Shown: positions 26,482-34,657, counted from the stretch's first letter. The stretch is DNA of 38,621 nucleotides from UMGS1387 sp045540015 (GCA_045540015.1 JAZQGP010000024.1:1-38621); one strand, 5' to 3'. Program-made: numbers and translations. Notes: generated by a model from the letters alone, not told the origin.

Positions 26482-26650
26482 GGGCTAAATGGAAATATGC
26501 AAAAAAGGGGCACAAAAACCTTTGAAAAGACCAAAAACGACTCAAATTTTGCATTGATTTTGGGATTTGTATGCACAAATTTGCAGAGAATTTGAATTGG
26601 TGTCGCAAAATGTATGCAAAATTGCATTGAAAAGGAGCATAAAACTGCAA
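26482..26650. other. Gene-free AT-rich stretch upstream of the TAXI promoter
   Basis: I see no coding sequence here. It holds repeated ATGCAAA/TTTGCAT elements (near 26497, 26547, 26570-26585 and 26613-26627) in both orientations, which could bind a regulator of the TRAP operon. This is suggestive only. Confidence 0.35.
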
Positions 26651-26680
26651 TAAAAAACTCATCTGAGAACTCAGATGAGT
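26651..26680 (-). terminator. Rho-independent terminator next to the tRNA 3'-half copy
   Basis: A 10-bp stem, ACTCATCTGA (26657-26666) with TCAGATGAGT (26671-26680), has a 4-base loop. Six T residues follow on the minus strand. It lies directly downstream of the tRNA-Thr 3'-half copy, as if it were the tRNA's original terminator. Confidence 0.88.
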
Positions 26681-26684
26681 AATA

Positions 26685-26722
26685 GAGCTGGTGATGAACT
26701 TTAACACACAACTTGCTGATTA
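26685..26722 (-). pseudogene. Copy of the 3' half of tRNA-Thr (attachment-site duplicate or tRNA remnant)
   Basis: The plus-strand sequence from GAGCTGGTGATG through TGCTGATTA matches the intact tRNA-Thr at 28154-28192 over about 38 bases, with some six differences. It covers the anticodon-stem 3' side, T arm and acceptor 3' strand. The 5' half is absent or unrecognisable. It has the same orientation as the intact tRNA and is followed by a terminator. This is the pattern left by integration into a tRNA 3' end. Confidence 0.7.
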
Positions 26723-26835
26723 TTATTTTCGGTCGGCACCCACCGAATCGGTAATTGTTGAACGAAAATTTCGCCAATAGGTGCTACTGATTACGTTTTT
26801 ATTGTATCATAAAGTTATGAATATTTCAAGGCGGA

Positions 26836-26864
26836 TTGAATTATTTACATTTTTCTGGTATAAT
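26836..26864 (+). promoter_or_regulatory. Promoter of the GrpB/kinase pair
   Basis: TTGAAT (26836-26841), a 17-base spacer and TATAAT (26859-26864) lie 56 bases before the GrpB-family start. Confidence 0.65.
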
Positions 26865-26920
26865 TAGTTAAAAGAAATTTTTAAACAGTTCGATAAATAT
26901 TGAATTTGTAGGTGAATTAT

Positions 26921-27436
26921 ATGAGAACAAGAAGGGTTGTTGTACTGCCATACGATGCGGCATGGCAATCAGCTTTTGAAAAAATAAAGGGTGAGATTGA
27001 AGAAGCAATCGGCAATATAATCATCGGTATTGAACACATCGGAAGCACCTCTGTCGAAGGAATGTCTGCCAAACCTTGCATTGATATTGATGTGATTATT
27101 GAGGATTACTCGGTGTTGGCTGCGGTAGTTGATGGCTTGCAAGCAATCGGATATATCCACGAGGGCGACCTTGGTATTAAGGATAGAGAGGCGTTTAAGT
27201 ATTCGAGCAAAGAGCATTTGCAAGAACATCACTTGTATGTATGTCCGAAATACTCGGAAGAATTCCACCGTCATATTACATTCAGAGATTTTCTCCGAAG
27301 CAATCCCGAAGCGGTTAAAAAGTATAGCTTAATAAAAGAAAAAGCCGCTGAATTATTTCCAAATAATATAGATGGATACATAGAATATAAAACACCGTGC
27401 ATCGAAGAACTGTATAAAGAATGCGGTTTGAAATAA
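26921..27436 (+). CDS. GrpB/UPF0157 family nucleotidyltransferase-like protein
   Basis: The 171-residue protein is a GrpB-type (UPF0157) member of the nucleotidyltransferase fold. It shows VVVLPYDAAWQSAFEKIK (about 5-22), the family block IEHIGSTSVEGMSAKPCIDI (about 39-58) with its HIGSTS and KPxIDI motifs, and RNHITFRDFLRSNP-like HITFRDFLRSNPEA near 115. I chose ATG 26921 over the in-frame GTG 26912, because the latter lies within the likely ribosome site (AGGTG). The cellular role of the family is poorly known; some members sit beside kinases or CoaE. It lies in a small islet with a P-loop kinase, 26 bases upstream of it. Confidence 0.88.
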   Translation: MRTRRVVVLPYDAAWQSAFEKIKGEIEEAIGNIIIGIEHIGSTSVEGMSAKPCIDIDVIIEDYSVLAAVVDGLQAIGYIHEGDLGIKDREAFKYSSKEHLQEHHLYVCPKYSEEFHRHITFRDFLRSNPEAVKKYSLIKEKAAELFPNNIDGYIEYKTPCIEELYKECGLK

Positions 27437-27462
27437 CTAAATTCCAATTTGTAGGTGCAATC

Positions 27463-27978
27463 ATGATTATTTTAATTACAGGAGCATCCCACACAGGAAA
27501 GACAGCACTTGCCCAGCAACTGCTTGAAAAATATAAATATCCATACTTGTCCATTGACCACTTGAAGATGGGCTTAATTCGTAGCGGAAACACAAAACTC
27601 ACACCGATAAGTAATGATAGCGATTTGACTTCATACCTGTGGCCGATTGTACGTGAAATAATAAAAACTGCTATTGAAAATAAGCAGAACTTAATTGTTG
27701 AAGGTTGCTATATTCCATTCGATTGGCAAAAGGACTTTGACCCCGAACATCTTGATAACATCAAATATTTCTGCCTCGTAATGAGTGAGAAATATATCAG
27801 AAACCACTTTGCCGACATAAAGAAATATGCAAAGGCCATTGAAAATCGTTTGGATGATGAATGGTGTACCATGAAGAGTGTATTGGCAGATAATGCAGAA
27901 ATGCTAGACCTCGCACAGAGGCATAATGTGAACTATATACTCATTGAAGACAAGTACGAAATCACTATTGATTTATAA
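27463..27978 (+). CDS. Small P-loop kinase-like protein (AAA_33 type)
   Basis: The 171-residue protein begins MIILITGASHTGKTALAQQL with a Walker A (GASHTGKT, 7-14), followed by YLSIDHLKMGL and NLIVEGCYIPFDW, an arrangement of small-molecule kinases. The end, NYILIEDKYEITIDL, is typical of this group. The substrate is unknown. I prefer ATG 27463 (TAGGTG five bases upstream) to the frame start at 27421, which would overlap the GrpB gene. It shares an identical 12-base leader with the GrpB gene and ends before a terminator. Similar kinases appear as single-gene cargo in Firmicutes, but that is memory and not shown here. Confidence 0.83.
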   Translation: MIILITGASHTGKTALAQQLLEKYKYPYLSIDHLKMGLIRSGNTKLTPISNDSDLTSYLWPIVREIIKTAIENKQNLIVEGCYIPFDWQKDFDPEHLDNIKYFCLVMSEKYIRNHFADIKKYAKAIENRLDDEWCTMKSVLADNAEMLDLAQRHNVNYILIEDKYEITIDL

Positions 27979-28006
27979 CAACAAATTCCAATTTGTCGAA
28001 CAGATG

Positions 28007-28036
28007 AGAGCGGAGGATTTTCTTCCGCTCTTGTTA
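28007..28036 (+). terminator. Terminator after the islet kinase gene
   Basis: GAGCGGA (28008-28014) pairs with TCCGCTC (28024-28030), followed by TTGTT. It ends the GrpB/kinase transcript. Confidence 0.75.
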
Positions 28037-28120
28037 TATTTCGGGAGTAATCGACAGTAAAATATAACAAACAAATCCAAATGGAAAGAATATAGAAAGG
28101 CAGGAAGTTTTCTGTGAAAA

Positions 28121-28150
28121 CAAAAAAAGCCGAGTAAAAAGCCCGGCTTT
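28121..28150 (-). terminator. Terminator of tRNA-Thr
   Basis: AAAAGCCG (28125-28132) pairs with CGGCTTTT (28144-28151). On the minus strand a run of seven T residues follows. It begins right at the CCA end of the tRNA. Confidence 0.85.
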
Positions 28151-28226
28151 TGGAGCTGGTGATGTGACTTGAACACACGACCTGCTGATTACGAATCAGC
28201 TGCACTACCGACTGTGCTACACCAGC
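28151..28226 (-). tRNA. trnT: tRNA-Thr (anticodon CGT), CCA encoded
   Basis: The 76-base minus-strand gene folds as a standard cloverleaf. The acceptor stem is GCTGGTG with CACCAGC, the anticodon stem-loop is CTGATTCGTAATCAG with anticodon CGT, and the T loop is TTCAAGT. The 3' end is TCCA, so CCA is encoded. It reads ACG codons. A consensus promoter lies upstream and a terminator downstream. Its 3' half is duplicated 1.4 kb away (26685-26722), which suggests it served as an integration target. Confidence 0.96.
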
Positions 28227-28240
28227 GTTAAAACACAGCT

Positions 28241-28269
28241 ATTATACACGCATAACGTGGATTTGTCAA
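28241..28269 (-). promoter_or_regulatory. Consensus promoter of tRNA-Thr
   Basis: On the minus strand TTGACA (28269-28264), a 17-base spacer and TATAAT (28246-28241) match consensus exactly. They lie 15 bases from the tRNA 5' end. Confidence 0.9.
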
Positions 28270-28352
28270 GAGGAAAAAGGCAAAATTTATGTCGATGTAC
28301 GCAACTTCACCCGTCTTTCACAGCACGCACACTCGTTGTTTACAACTCCACC

Positions 28353-28381
28353 TTGCATTTTCAATAAATCTATGGTATACT
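28353..28381 (+). promoter_or_regulatory. Promoter of the scpB-rsmI operon
   Basis: TTGCAT (28353-28358), a 17-base spacer and TATACT (28376-28381) lie 51 bases upstream of scpB. Confidence 0.65.
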
Positions 28382-28432
28382 GTATAAGTTAAAATGTGCA
28401 AATTTTGAAATTTTCTCGGTGTGAGGTAAGAA

Positions 28433-29221
28433 ATGTCAGAAAAACTTACAAATTATCAAAGCGATTTGCTGTACGATGCAGAATATTTTTCAAAGGCTGC
28501 GGAGGCTGCGCTTTTTGCATACGGAAGTGCAATTCCTTTTGAAAAGCTTGCCGAGGCAATCGGCACCGAAACAAAATATATTCCGGCAGTACTGACTGTT
28601 CTTTCGGAGAGATACAAGGACTCGGCAATTGAGGTTCTTATCCTTGACGGACATGCCCAGCTTGCAACAAAGAACGAATACGCCGAAATTGTAAGAAATA
28701 CACTTGAAATACGCCGTAATCAGCCGCTTTCGCGCGCAGCTCTTGAAGTGCTTGCGATAATTGCATACAACCAGCCTGCAACAAGAGCGCTTGTTGACAA
28801 GGTGCGCGGTGTCGAATCGCCGTCTGTTATAATGTCGCTTTGCGATAAAGGACTTATTGAAGAAAAGGGCAGACTGGATGCTCCGGGAAGACCTATGCTT
28901 TACGGCACAACCCCCGTATTTCTTCGCACCTTCGGTCTTGAATCAATAGACGATTTAAACCTTGTTCCCGAGCTTTCCGTATTTACCGAGCAAATCAATT
29001 CCCAGCGTCAGCAATTGCTTCTCGGCGAAGAAAAGACTGAGGCTCAGAAGAACCAGCTCACGCTTGAAGAACCCGAAGAAAAGCAGCTTGTAATCACGGA
29101 GAACCGCGCTTCCGATACGGTTTTGGACGTTCCCGAGAACGCAGTGAGCGAGATACATACCGAAGAACCAAAGGCGATAACAGAGGAAAATCTTCCTCAA
29201 GAAACGCCCGACGGAGAATAA
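28433..29221 (+). CDS. scpB: Segregation and condensation protein ScpB
   Basis: The 262-residue protein is the kleisin-associated winged-helix subunit of the SMC-ScpA-ScpB condensin. Family features are visible: AAEAALFAYGSAIPFEKLAEAIG near residue 22 (first winged helix), LSRAALEVLAIIAYNQPATRA (about 99-119, split here by the usual turn) and GRPMLYGTTPVFLRTFGL (about 147-164). The last ~75 residues form an acidic, Glu-rich tail longer than in most ScpB proteins (about 180-200 residues). GTGAGGTAAG precedes ATG 28433. The rsmI gene follows three bases after its stop. scpA is not in the window directly upstream, where the islet and tRNA lie. Confidence 0.93.
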   Translation: MSEKLTNYQSDLLYDAEYFSKAAEAALFAYGSAIPFEKLAEAIGTETKYIPAVLTVLSERYKDSAIEVLILDGHAQLATKNEYAEIVRNTLEIRRNQPLSRAALEVLAIIAYNQPATRALVDKVRGVESPSVIMSLCDKGLIEEKGRLDAPGRPMLYGTTPVFLRTFGLESIDDLNLVPELSVFTEQINSQRQQLLLGEEKTEAQKNQLTLEEPEEKQLVITENRASDTVLDVPENAVSEIHTEEPKAITEENLPQETPDGE

Positions 29222-29224
29222 GCC

Positions 29225-30061
29225 ATGGAAAACACTATTGAAAAAGGTGCGCTTTACGTTGTAGGTACTCCTATCGGAAACCTTTCAGACATGACTGAAC
29301 GGGCAAAGAATGTTCTTTCTGAATGTGATTTTGTCGCATGTGAGGATACACGTGTTTCGGGAAAGCTTTTGAATCTCTTTGGGATAAAGAAAAGTCTTGT
29401 GAGCTACCATGAGCACAACAAAGCGAGTGCCGCACAAGGTATTATTGAAAGACTTCAAAACGGGCAGACATGTGCACTTGTGACAGACGCGGGAATGCCT
29501 GCGATATCCGACCCCGGAGAAGATTTGGTGCGCGAGTGTAAAGAGCAAGGCATAAAGGTTATACCCGTGCCGGGTGCGTGTGCGTTTGTATCGGCACTTG
29601 CGGCTAGCGGATTTGCTTCACGCAGATTTTGCTTTGAGGGCTTTTTGCCCACCGACAAAAAAGAGCGTGATGAGGTTTTGTCTTGTTATGCAAATGACAA
29701 AAAAACTGTTGTTTTCTATGAAGCACCGCACAGGCTTGCAAAGACTTTGGAGATTTTGTACTCAGCTCTTGGCGACAGAAAAATCTGTCTTGCAAGAGAG
29801 CTTACAAAGCTCAATGAAGAAATATATGTAACAACGCTGTCCGAGGCTGTAAAGGAATATGAAACGAGAGCTCCGAGAGGAGAATATGTTCTTGTTATCG
29901 AAGGTTCAAAGGGCGAAACACAGAGTGTGTTCGACAGCATGACCGTGCAGCAGCACGTTGAGTTTTACATAGACAAGGGACTTTCCAAGATGGACGCCAT
30001 AAAAGCGTGTGCCAAGGACAGGAAAGTGGCGAAAAACGAGATATACAAGGAATTTATATAG
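29225..30061 (+). CDS. rsmI: 16S rRNA (cytidine1402-2'-O)-methyltransferase RsmI
   Basis: The 278-residue protein methylates the 2'-O of C1402 in the decoding centre using SAM. Signatures are LYVVGTPIGNLSDMTERA (about 8-25), FVACEDTRVSGKLL (about 35-48), SYHEHNK (about 59-65), ALVTDAGMPAISDPGEDLV (about 83-101) and GFASRRFCFEGFLP (about 127-140). Length is normal for the family. The gene begins three bases after scpB and ends two bases before the radical SAM gene, so the three form one operon. Confidence 0.97.
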   Translation: MENTIEKGALYVVGTPIGNLSDMTERAKNVLSECDFVACEDTRVSGKLLNLFGIKKSLVSYHEHNKASAAQGIIERLQNGQTCALVTDAGMPAISDPGEDLVRECKEQGIKVIPVPGACAFVSALAASGFASRRFCFEGFLPTDKKERDEVLSCYANDKKTVVFYEAPHRLAKTLEILYSALGDRKICLARELTKLNEEIYVTTLSEAVKEYETRAPRGEYVLVIEGSKGETQSVFDSMTVQQHVEFYIDKGLSKMDAIKACAKDRKVAKNEIYKEFI

Positions 30062-30063
30062 AA

Positions 30064-30975
30064 ATGGACGGTTTGTTCGGTACAAAGAGATATAATTCTC
30101 TTGACTGGTTTTTTAAAAATAAATTTGGCTGCAAGGTCGCAAAAATACCGTTATCGGGCGGATTTACCTGCCCCAACCGCGACGGAACAAAAGCAAAGGG
30201 CGGCTGCATATATTGCTCGGACAAGCTTTCTGGTGAGTTTGCGGGAAATCCCTGCGACAGTATAGAAAAGCAGTTTTCCGATATTGCTGGAATGATGAGC
30301 AAAAAGTGGAAAAACACAAAGTATATGCCATATTTTCAAACCGGCACGGCAACGTATGCACCTGTGGAAAAGCTAAGAACACTGTATGAAACGGCAATAA
30401 GTCAGAAGGATGTTGTGGGACTGAGTATCGCAACGCGACCGGACTGTGTCGGAGACGATGTGTTATCGCTTCTCTGCGACATTTCAAAGAAGACCTATCT
30501 TACGGTTGAGCTTGGCTTGCAGACAATCCACGACAAAACAGGACTTATTATAAACAGACAAAGCACTTTTTCCGAATTCAAGGACTGCTTTGAGAGGTTA
30601 AAGGCATGCGGCATTGACGTGTGTGTTCATCTTATAAACGGACTTCCCGGAGAAACGCGTGAGATGATGATGGAGAGTGTAAGAGTGGTTTCGGACATGA
30701 AGCCGTGGTCTGTAAAGCTTCATTTGCTTCATGTTATACGCGGCACTGTCTGCGAGCAGATGTACAACGAGGGTAAACTGAAAGTTTTTGAAAAGGACGA
30801 GTATGTAAATCTTATTTGCGATCAGCTTGAAGCTCTTGACAAGGACATAGTCGTTCAGCGTCTTACCGGTGACGGCGAGCGAAGCAGTCTTGTAGCACCA
30901 CTTTGGAGCATACGCAAGTTTGAGGTACTTAACGCCATAGACGCGACGCTTCTTGAAAGAAGCTTACTTTTTTGA
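30064..30975 (+). CDS. YhcC-type radical SAM protein (TIGR01212 family)
   Basis: The 303-residue protein has the TIGR01212 N-terminus: YNSLDWFFKNKFGCKVAKI, then SGGFTCPNRDGT and GGCIYCS, whose Cys residues ligate the 4Fe-4S cluster. Later blocks include GLSIATRPDCV (about 119), LTVELGLQTIHDKTG and CVHLINGLPGETREMMM. I chose ATG 30064, two bases after the rsmI stop, with AAGGA upstream; the longer frame from 30007 overlaps rsmI. The family may modify tRNA or another macromolecule; the substrate is not known to me. The last codons and stop lie inside a hairpin of a dispersed repeat (30962-30987). Confidence 0.88.
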   Translation: MDGLFGTKRYNSLDWFFKNKFGCKVAKIPLSGGFTCPNRDGTKAKGGCIYCSDKLSGEFAGNPCDSIEKQFSDIAGMMSKKWKNTKYMPYFQTGTATYAPVEKLRTLYETAISQKDVVGLSIATRPDCVGDDVLSLLCDISKKTYLTVELGLQTIHDKTGLIINRQSTFSEFKDCFERLKACGIDVCVHLINGLPGETREMMMESVRVVSDMKPWSVKLHLLHVIRGTVCEQMYNEGKLKVFEKDEYVNLICDQLEALDKDIVVQRLTGDGERSSLVAPLWSIRKFEVLNAIDATLLERSLLF

Positions 30976-31279
30976 AAAAAAGTAAGCAAAAAACTTTTGA
31001 ACCGCGTGGAAAGTTTTGTTTATTCATATAACACGCGACCTATTCCATTTGTGCGCCATAAACGCAAGCGCACAAATTCAAATGAAAATTTTCTCTGTAA
31101 ATCAAAGCCAATGATGGTAGGTAAGCCTCCGCGGCTAAGGTGGGAAGTAAGCGGAGATTTGGAGAGATGAAATTGGAAATAATGTGAAGCTTTTGGAGTT
31201 TAGAAAAAAGTTGTATCCAAATCGAGCCATCCCACCTTTTGAGCGGCGCCTTTTGGTACTTTTCAGCGGTGAAAAGTAC
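30962..31279. repeat. Intergenic repeat block of hairpins (433-base gene-free gap)
   Basis: This gap between the radical SAM and ABC genes has no gene. Hairpin 1 is GCTTACTTTTTTG...AAAAAGTAAGC at about 30962-30987, which also forms the end of the radical SAM gene. Hairpin 2 is ATTTGTGCGC (31047-31056) with GCGCACAAAT (31068-31077). Hairpin 3 is GTACTTTTC (31256-31264) with GAAAAGTAC (31271-31279). A small GAAGCT-AA-AGCTTC repeat follows at 31287-31300. Hairpin 1 and the following TCCATTTGTG also occur in the tandem repeat at 38310-38621, so this is a dispersed family. Hairpin 1 may double as a terminator. Confidence 0.7.
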
Positions 31280-31408
31280 GAAGAAAGAAGCTAAAGCTTC
31301 AAATTAATCTATCTCGGTCGGCAAGGCAAGAAAATTATCCTTTAAACTCTACAAACATAAAGTATATCTAAAAAGTAATCTTCAAATATCCTGTAAAGGA
31401 GCAAAACA

Positions 31409-32356
31409 ATGATAGAAATAACACATCTTACAAAACGCTACGGTCAAAACTACGCCGTAAACGACATTTCCTTTCACATAGAAAAGGGAGAAATTGTCGG
31501 ATTCCTCGGCCCTAACGGCGCAGGAAAAACAACAACCATGAATATTCTCACCGGATACCTCTCGGCAACTGAGGGAAAAGCAAAAATAGCCGGCATAGAT
31601 ATTCTTGAAAACCCTATTGAAGCTAAAAAGAAAATAGGATTTCTTCCCGAACATCCGCCGCTTTATCTTGATATGACGGTAAAGGAATATCTGGGCTTTG
31701 TCTTTGATTTGAAAAAATGTAAGCTGAATAAAAAGAAACATATTGCCGAGATTGTTGATGTTCTTAACATAAAAGATGTATATAAGCGTCCAATATCACA
31801 CCTGTCAAAAGGCTACAGACAGAGAGTGGGAATTGCACAGGCACTTATCGGAAACCCCGAGGTTCTGATTTTTGACGAACCGACGGTCGGTCTTGACCCG
31901 AAGCAGATAATTGAAATACGCAATCTCATAAACAGTCTCGGAAAGAGCCACACAATTATTCTCAGCACACACATTCTTCCCGAAGTTCAGACAGTATGCG
32001 ACAGGGTTGTAATTATAAATAAAGGTAAAATTGTTGCAGACTGTAAGACAAGCGAGCTTCAGGCGGTGACAGGTTCAAGAAGACTTGAAGCAAAAATCTG
32101 CGGACCCGAAAAGGATATTCTTAGTGCTGTTAAAAACATGCCGGGTGTTGCGTATGCAGAGGTTCTTGGAGAAAGAGATGCAGCGGGAAGCGTATCCTTC
32201 CTTGTTGAATCTGACAGTAATGTTGATATAAGAAAACCGCTGTTCAGGCTTCTTGCAGAAAAGGACTGGCCGCTTGTCGGGCTTACGCCGCTTGACGCAA
32301 GCCTTGAGGACGTGTTTATTTCGATTGTAGACGGAAGAGAAAAGGAGGAGCAGTAA
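31409..32356 (+). CDS. ABC transporter ATP-binding protein (GldA-like)
   Basis: The 315-residue ATPase has Walker A GPNGAGKTT (about 35-43), the Q-loop region, signature LSKGYRQRVGIAQAL (about 133-147), Walker B VLIFDEPTVGLDP (about 153-165) and switch His in ILSTHIL. A C-terminal ~90-residue domain (about 225-315) is typical of GldA-type exporters. AAAGGAG precedes ATG 31409. Its stop overlaps the permease start by one base. It powers the ABC-2 permease encoded next; the GldG-like and DUF4340 proteins are probable accessory subunits. The exported substrate is unknown. Confidence 0.94.
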   Translation: MIEITHLTKRYGQNYAVNDISFHIEKGEIVGFLGPNGAGKTTTMNILTGYLSATEGKAKIAGIDILENPIEAKKKIGFLPEHPPLYLDMTVKEYLGFVFDLKKCKLNKKKHIAEIVDVLNIKDVYKRPISHLSKGYRQRVGIAQALIGNPEVLIFDEPTVGLDPKQIIEIRNLINSLGKSHTIILSTHILPEVQTVCDRVVIINKGKIVADCKTSELQAVTGSRRLEAKICGPEKDILSAVKNMPGVAYAEVLGERDAAGSVSFLVESDSNVDIRKPLFRLLAEKDWPLVGLTPLDASLEDVFISIVDGREKEEQ

Positions 32357-33087
32357 TGGGAGCGATTTATAAGCGTGAGATGACGGCGTTTTTCACTTCG
32401 CCTATCGGATATGTTTTTTGTGCGATATTCTTCGCAATTTCGGGTGTTTGCTTTTCGTATCTTACGATAGGAAACAGCTCAACCGATACAAGCGCATACT
32501 TTTCAACAATGCTTCTTTTCTTCGTGGTTCTTATTCCGCTTCTGACAATGAAGCTTCTTTCCGAAGAAAGAAAGACCAAGACAGAGCAGATTTTGCTTAC
32601 TTCTCCCGTAAGCCTTATAGGAATTATCAGCGCGAAATTCTTTGCGGCATACACAATTTTTTCGGGGACGCTCATTCTTTCGTCTGTTCTTAATATGACC
32701 AGTCTCCGACTTATTGCAAAGCAGCAGGAATACGTTATTTCCAAAATGAATCTTCCTACCGTTGTCGGAAGTATTGTGGGAATACTTCTTATAGGCGGCG
32801 TGTTTATTGCAATCGGACTGTTTATTTCGGCGCTTACCGAAAACCAGATTGTTTCGGCAGTGCTTTCAATAGGCGCTTTTGTTCTTATAATGGCATCGGG
32901 CGCACTTGCACAAAGCATTGCAAATGAGCATGTAAGAGTTGTGCTTAAATGGCTGAGCGTAAGCTCGAGATATTCGGCTTTTACAAACGGAGTGTTTGAT
33001 ATCACGGCGGTTGTGTATTATATCAGCCTTATCATAGTTTTCATTTTCCTTACGGTGCGCATCTACGAAAAACGCCGCTGGGAATAA
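32356..33087 (+). CDS. ABC-2 type permease (GldF-like)
   Basis: The 243-residue membrane protein has six hydrophobic helices (near 16-36, 55-72, 95-118, 136-158, 165-185 and 215-235). The N-terminus MGAIYKREMTAFFTSPIGYV and the cytoplasmic block LLSEERKTKTEQILLTSPVS (about 72-91) are typical of GldF-type ABC-2 permeases. The gene overlaps the ATPase gene by one base. It forms the membrane channel of the exporter. Confidence 0.92.
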   Translation: MGAIYKREMTAFFTSPIGYVFCAIFFAISGVCFSYLTIGNSSTDTSAYFSTMLLFFVVLIPLLTMKLLSEERKTKTEQILLTSPVSLIGIISAKFFAAYTIFSGTLILSSVLNMTSLRLIAKQQEYVISKMNLPTVVGSIVGILLIGGVFIAIGLFISALTENQIVSAVLSIGAFVLIMASGALAQSIANEHVRVVLKWLSVSSRYSAFTNGVFDITAVVYYISLIIVFIFLTVRIYEKRRWE

Positions 33088-33115
33088 GAAAGCTTTGATG
33101 AAAGGAGGATTTTTC

Positions 33116-34657
33116 ATGAATAAAGACAATAAAGCAAAAAAAGGCGAAGGCTTTTTCAAAAAGGAAATGTTTTCGTCAAGAAAATTCAAATACGGATCAA
33201 GTGCGGCAGTGTTCACTGCGGTTTTCGTCGTGCTTGTTATACTTGTAAATGCACTTTTGTCGGTTATTGACAGCAAAACGGGAGGCTTGTACATCGACCT
33301 TACGAGCGAAAAGATTTTCAGCGTTACCGATGCATCGAAAGAAGCACTGAAGGATGTTACACTGCCTGTTGAAATTATTTTCTGCCGTGAACCGGATATT
33401 ATAGCAAGCTCGGGCTATGCAGACCCAATAAAGCGTCTTGCAGAGAGCTACGAAAAGACGTTTTCCAACATCACCGTATCTTATCACGACATTGTAAGAG
33501 ACCCGACTTATTTCAACAAATTCAAAAGGTCAAGTACGGACACAATAAAGGATTCAAGCATTATTGTGTATTGCCCGACAACCGGTATTTCCGAGGTGTA
33601 TACTCTTGACAGCATGTATAAGTATTCAACCTCCGGAAGCCTGTTTGCATTTGACGGGGAAAATAAGCTTACAACCGGAATACTCCGCACCGCACGTCCG
33701 CAGACCTTAAAGGCAGGCTTTACAAAGGGACACGGCGAAACGGGAGCAAACAATCTAATGTACGTTCTTGCCGAGCAAGGATATGAGGTTTCCCAGATTG
33801 ATTTGAAGACTGTAACCGAAGAGGAGTTTTCTGCATATAACCTTGTTATAATATGCGACCCGAAAAACGATTTTACGGGTGTTGCCGAGGAAAAAGAAGG
33901 CAATGTAAATGAAATTGCGCTTCTCAGCTCATATCTTACAGGCTCATTCGGAAATCTCATGGTGTTCATGGGTCCCGAAACAGCAGAGCTGCCTGAGCTT
34001 CACGGTTTTCTCGCGGATGAATGGGGTATTTCCTATACAAGCGGAACACTACTTCGAGAGGACGCAAGAAATGCAGTTTCTCCCGACGGATATGCGATTC
34101 TCGGCACTTACAGTAACGAAACCGGAAAAGCCGGCTATGCACTTCACAGCTCCTTCAGCAAGAACGGAACAAGTGCAAGAGCGTTGTTTGACTATGCAAT
34201 GCCGCTTACAAAAACCTTTGAGCAGAACGGTTACAGAACGGTTTCTGCTGTAGCAACAACATCAAAGAGTGCCTCCGTCATCCGCGGAACGGTTGAAGCC
34301 AAGGCACCGAATACGCCCGTTATGCTTATTTCAGATTATCACAGAAGCCAGAACGGGGTTGACAAGCACGCATATGTGCTGGTTTCCGGCTCAAGCTATT
34401 TCCTTAACTACCTTCCCACAAGCATTGCATACGCAGGAGCATCCCAATACGGCAATAACGACCTTGTAAAGGGCGCACTCAGACTTATGGGTAACACAAA
34501 TATTGCGGCAAACATAGACTTCAAGGTGCTTGATGAGTCCGACATTTCCGTAACCCGGGCTGATGTTGACAGACTTACAAGACGTCTCGGAATAATAATT
34601 CCCGTGATTATCGCCGTTATCGGCGTTGCGGTATTTATAAAGAGGAAGTATCTGTAA
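33116..34657 (+). CDS. GldG-family ABC exporter accessory protein
   Basis: The 513-residue protein has an N-terminal membrane helix (about 27-49), a long extracytoplasmic region with the GldG/ABC-type uncharacterised domain (YIDLTSEKIFSVTDASKEAL about 59-78; TKGHGETGANNLMYVLAEQG about 201-220) and a C-terminal helix (about 487-507). The start at ATG 33116 is set by AAAGGAGGA. The earlier in-frame ATG 33095 lies before that site. Its stop TAA shares a base with the next ATG (TAATG). It should be part of the exporter complex, perhaps handling substrate outside the membrane. Confidence 0.88.
   Translation: MNKDNKAKKGEGFFKKEMFSSRKFKYGSSAAVFTAVFVVLVILVNALLSVIDSKTGGLYIDLTSEKIFSVTDASKEALKDVTLPVEIIFCREPDIIASSGYADPIKRLAESYEKTFSNITVSYHDIVRDPTYFNKFKRSSTDTIKDSSIIVYCPTTGISEVYTLDSMYKYSTSGSLFAFDGENKLTTGILRTARPQTLKAGFTKGHGETGANNLMYVLAEQGYEVSQIDLKTVTEEEFSAYNLVIICDPKNDFTGVAEEKEGNVNEIALLSSYLTGSFGNLMVFMGPETAELPELHGFLADEWGISYTSGTLLREDARNAVSPDGYAILGTYSNETGKAGYALHSSFSKNGTSARALFDYAMPLTKTFEQNGYRTVSAVATTSKSASVIRGTVEAKAPNTPVMLISDYHRSQNGVDKHAYVLVSGSSYFLNYLPTSIAYAGASQYGNNDLVKGALRLMGNTNIAANIDFKVLDESDISVTRADVDRLTRRLGIIIPVIIAVIGVAVFIKRKYL

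Larger units (their letters stand above)
26903..27996. repeat. Cassette-like short repeats flanking the two islet genes
   Basis: AATTTGTAGGTG occurs before both genes (26903-26914 and 27446-27457). AATTCCAATTTGT occurs directly after both stop codons (27440-27452 and 27984-27996). Each gene is thus bounded by the same short sequence, like a cassette. Confidence 0.6.

Noticed and set aside
26690..26800. A second complete tRNA-Thr gene
   Set aside because: Only the 3' half can be aligned; no acceptor 5' strand, D arm or anticodon loop is found at the right distance.
32367..33005. 212-codon minus-strand frame opposite the ABC permease
   Set aside because: Antisense shadow of a clear GldF-like gene.
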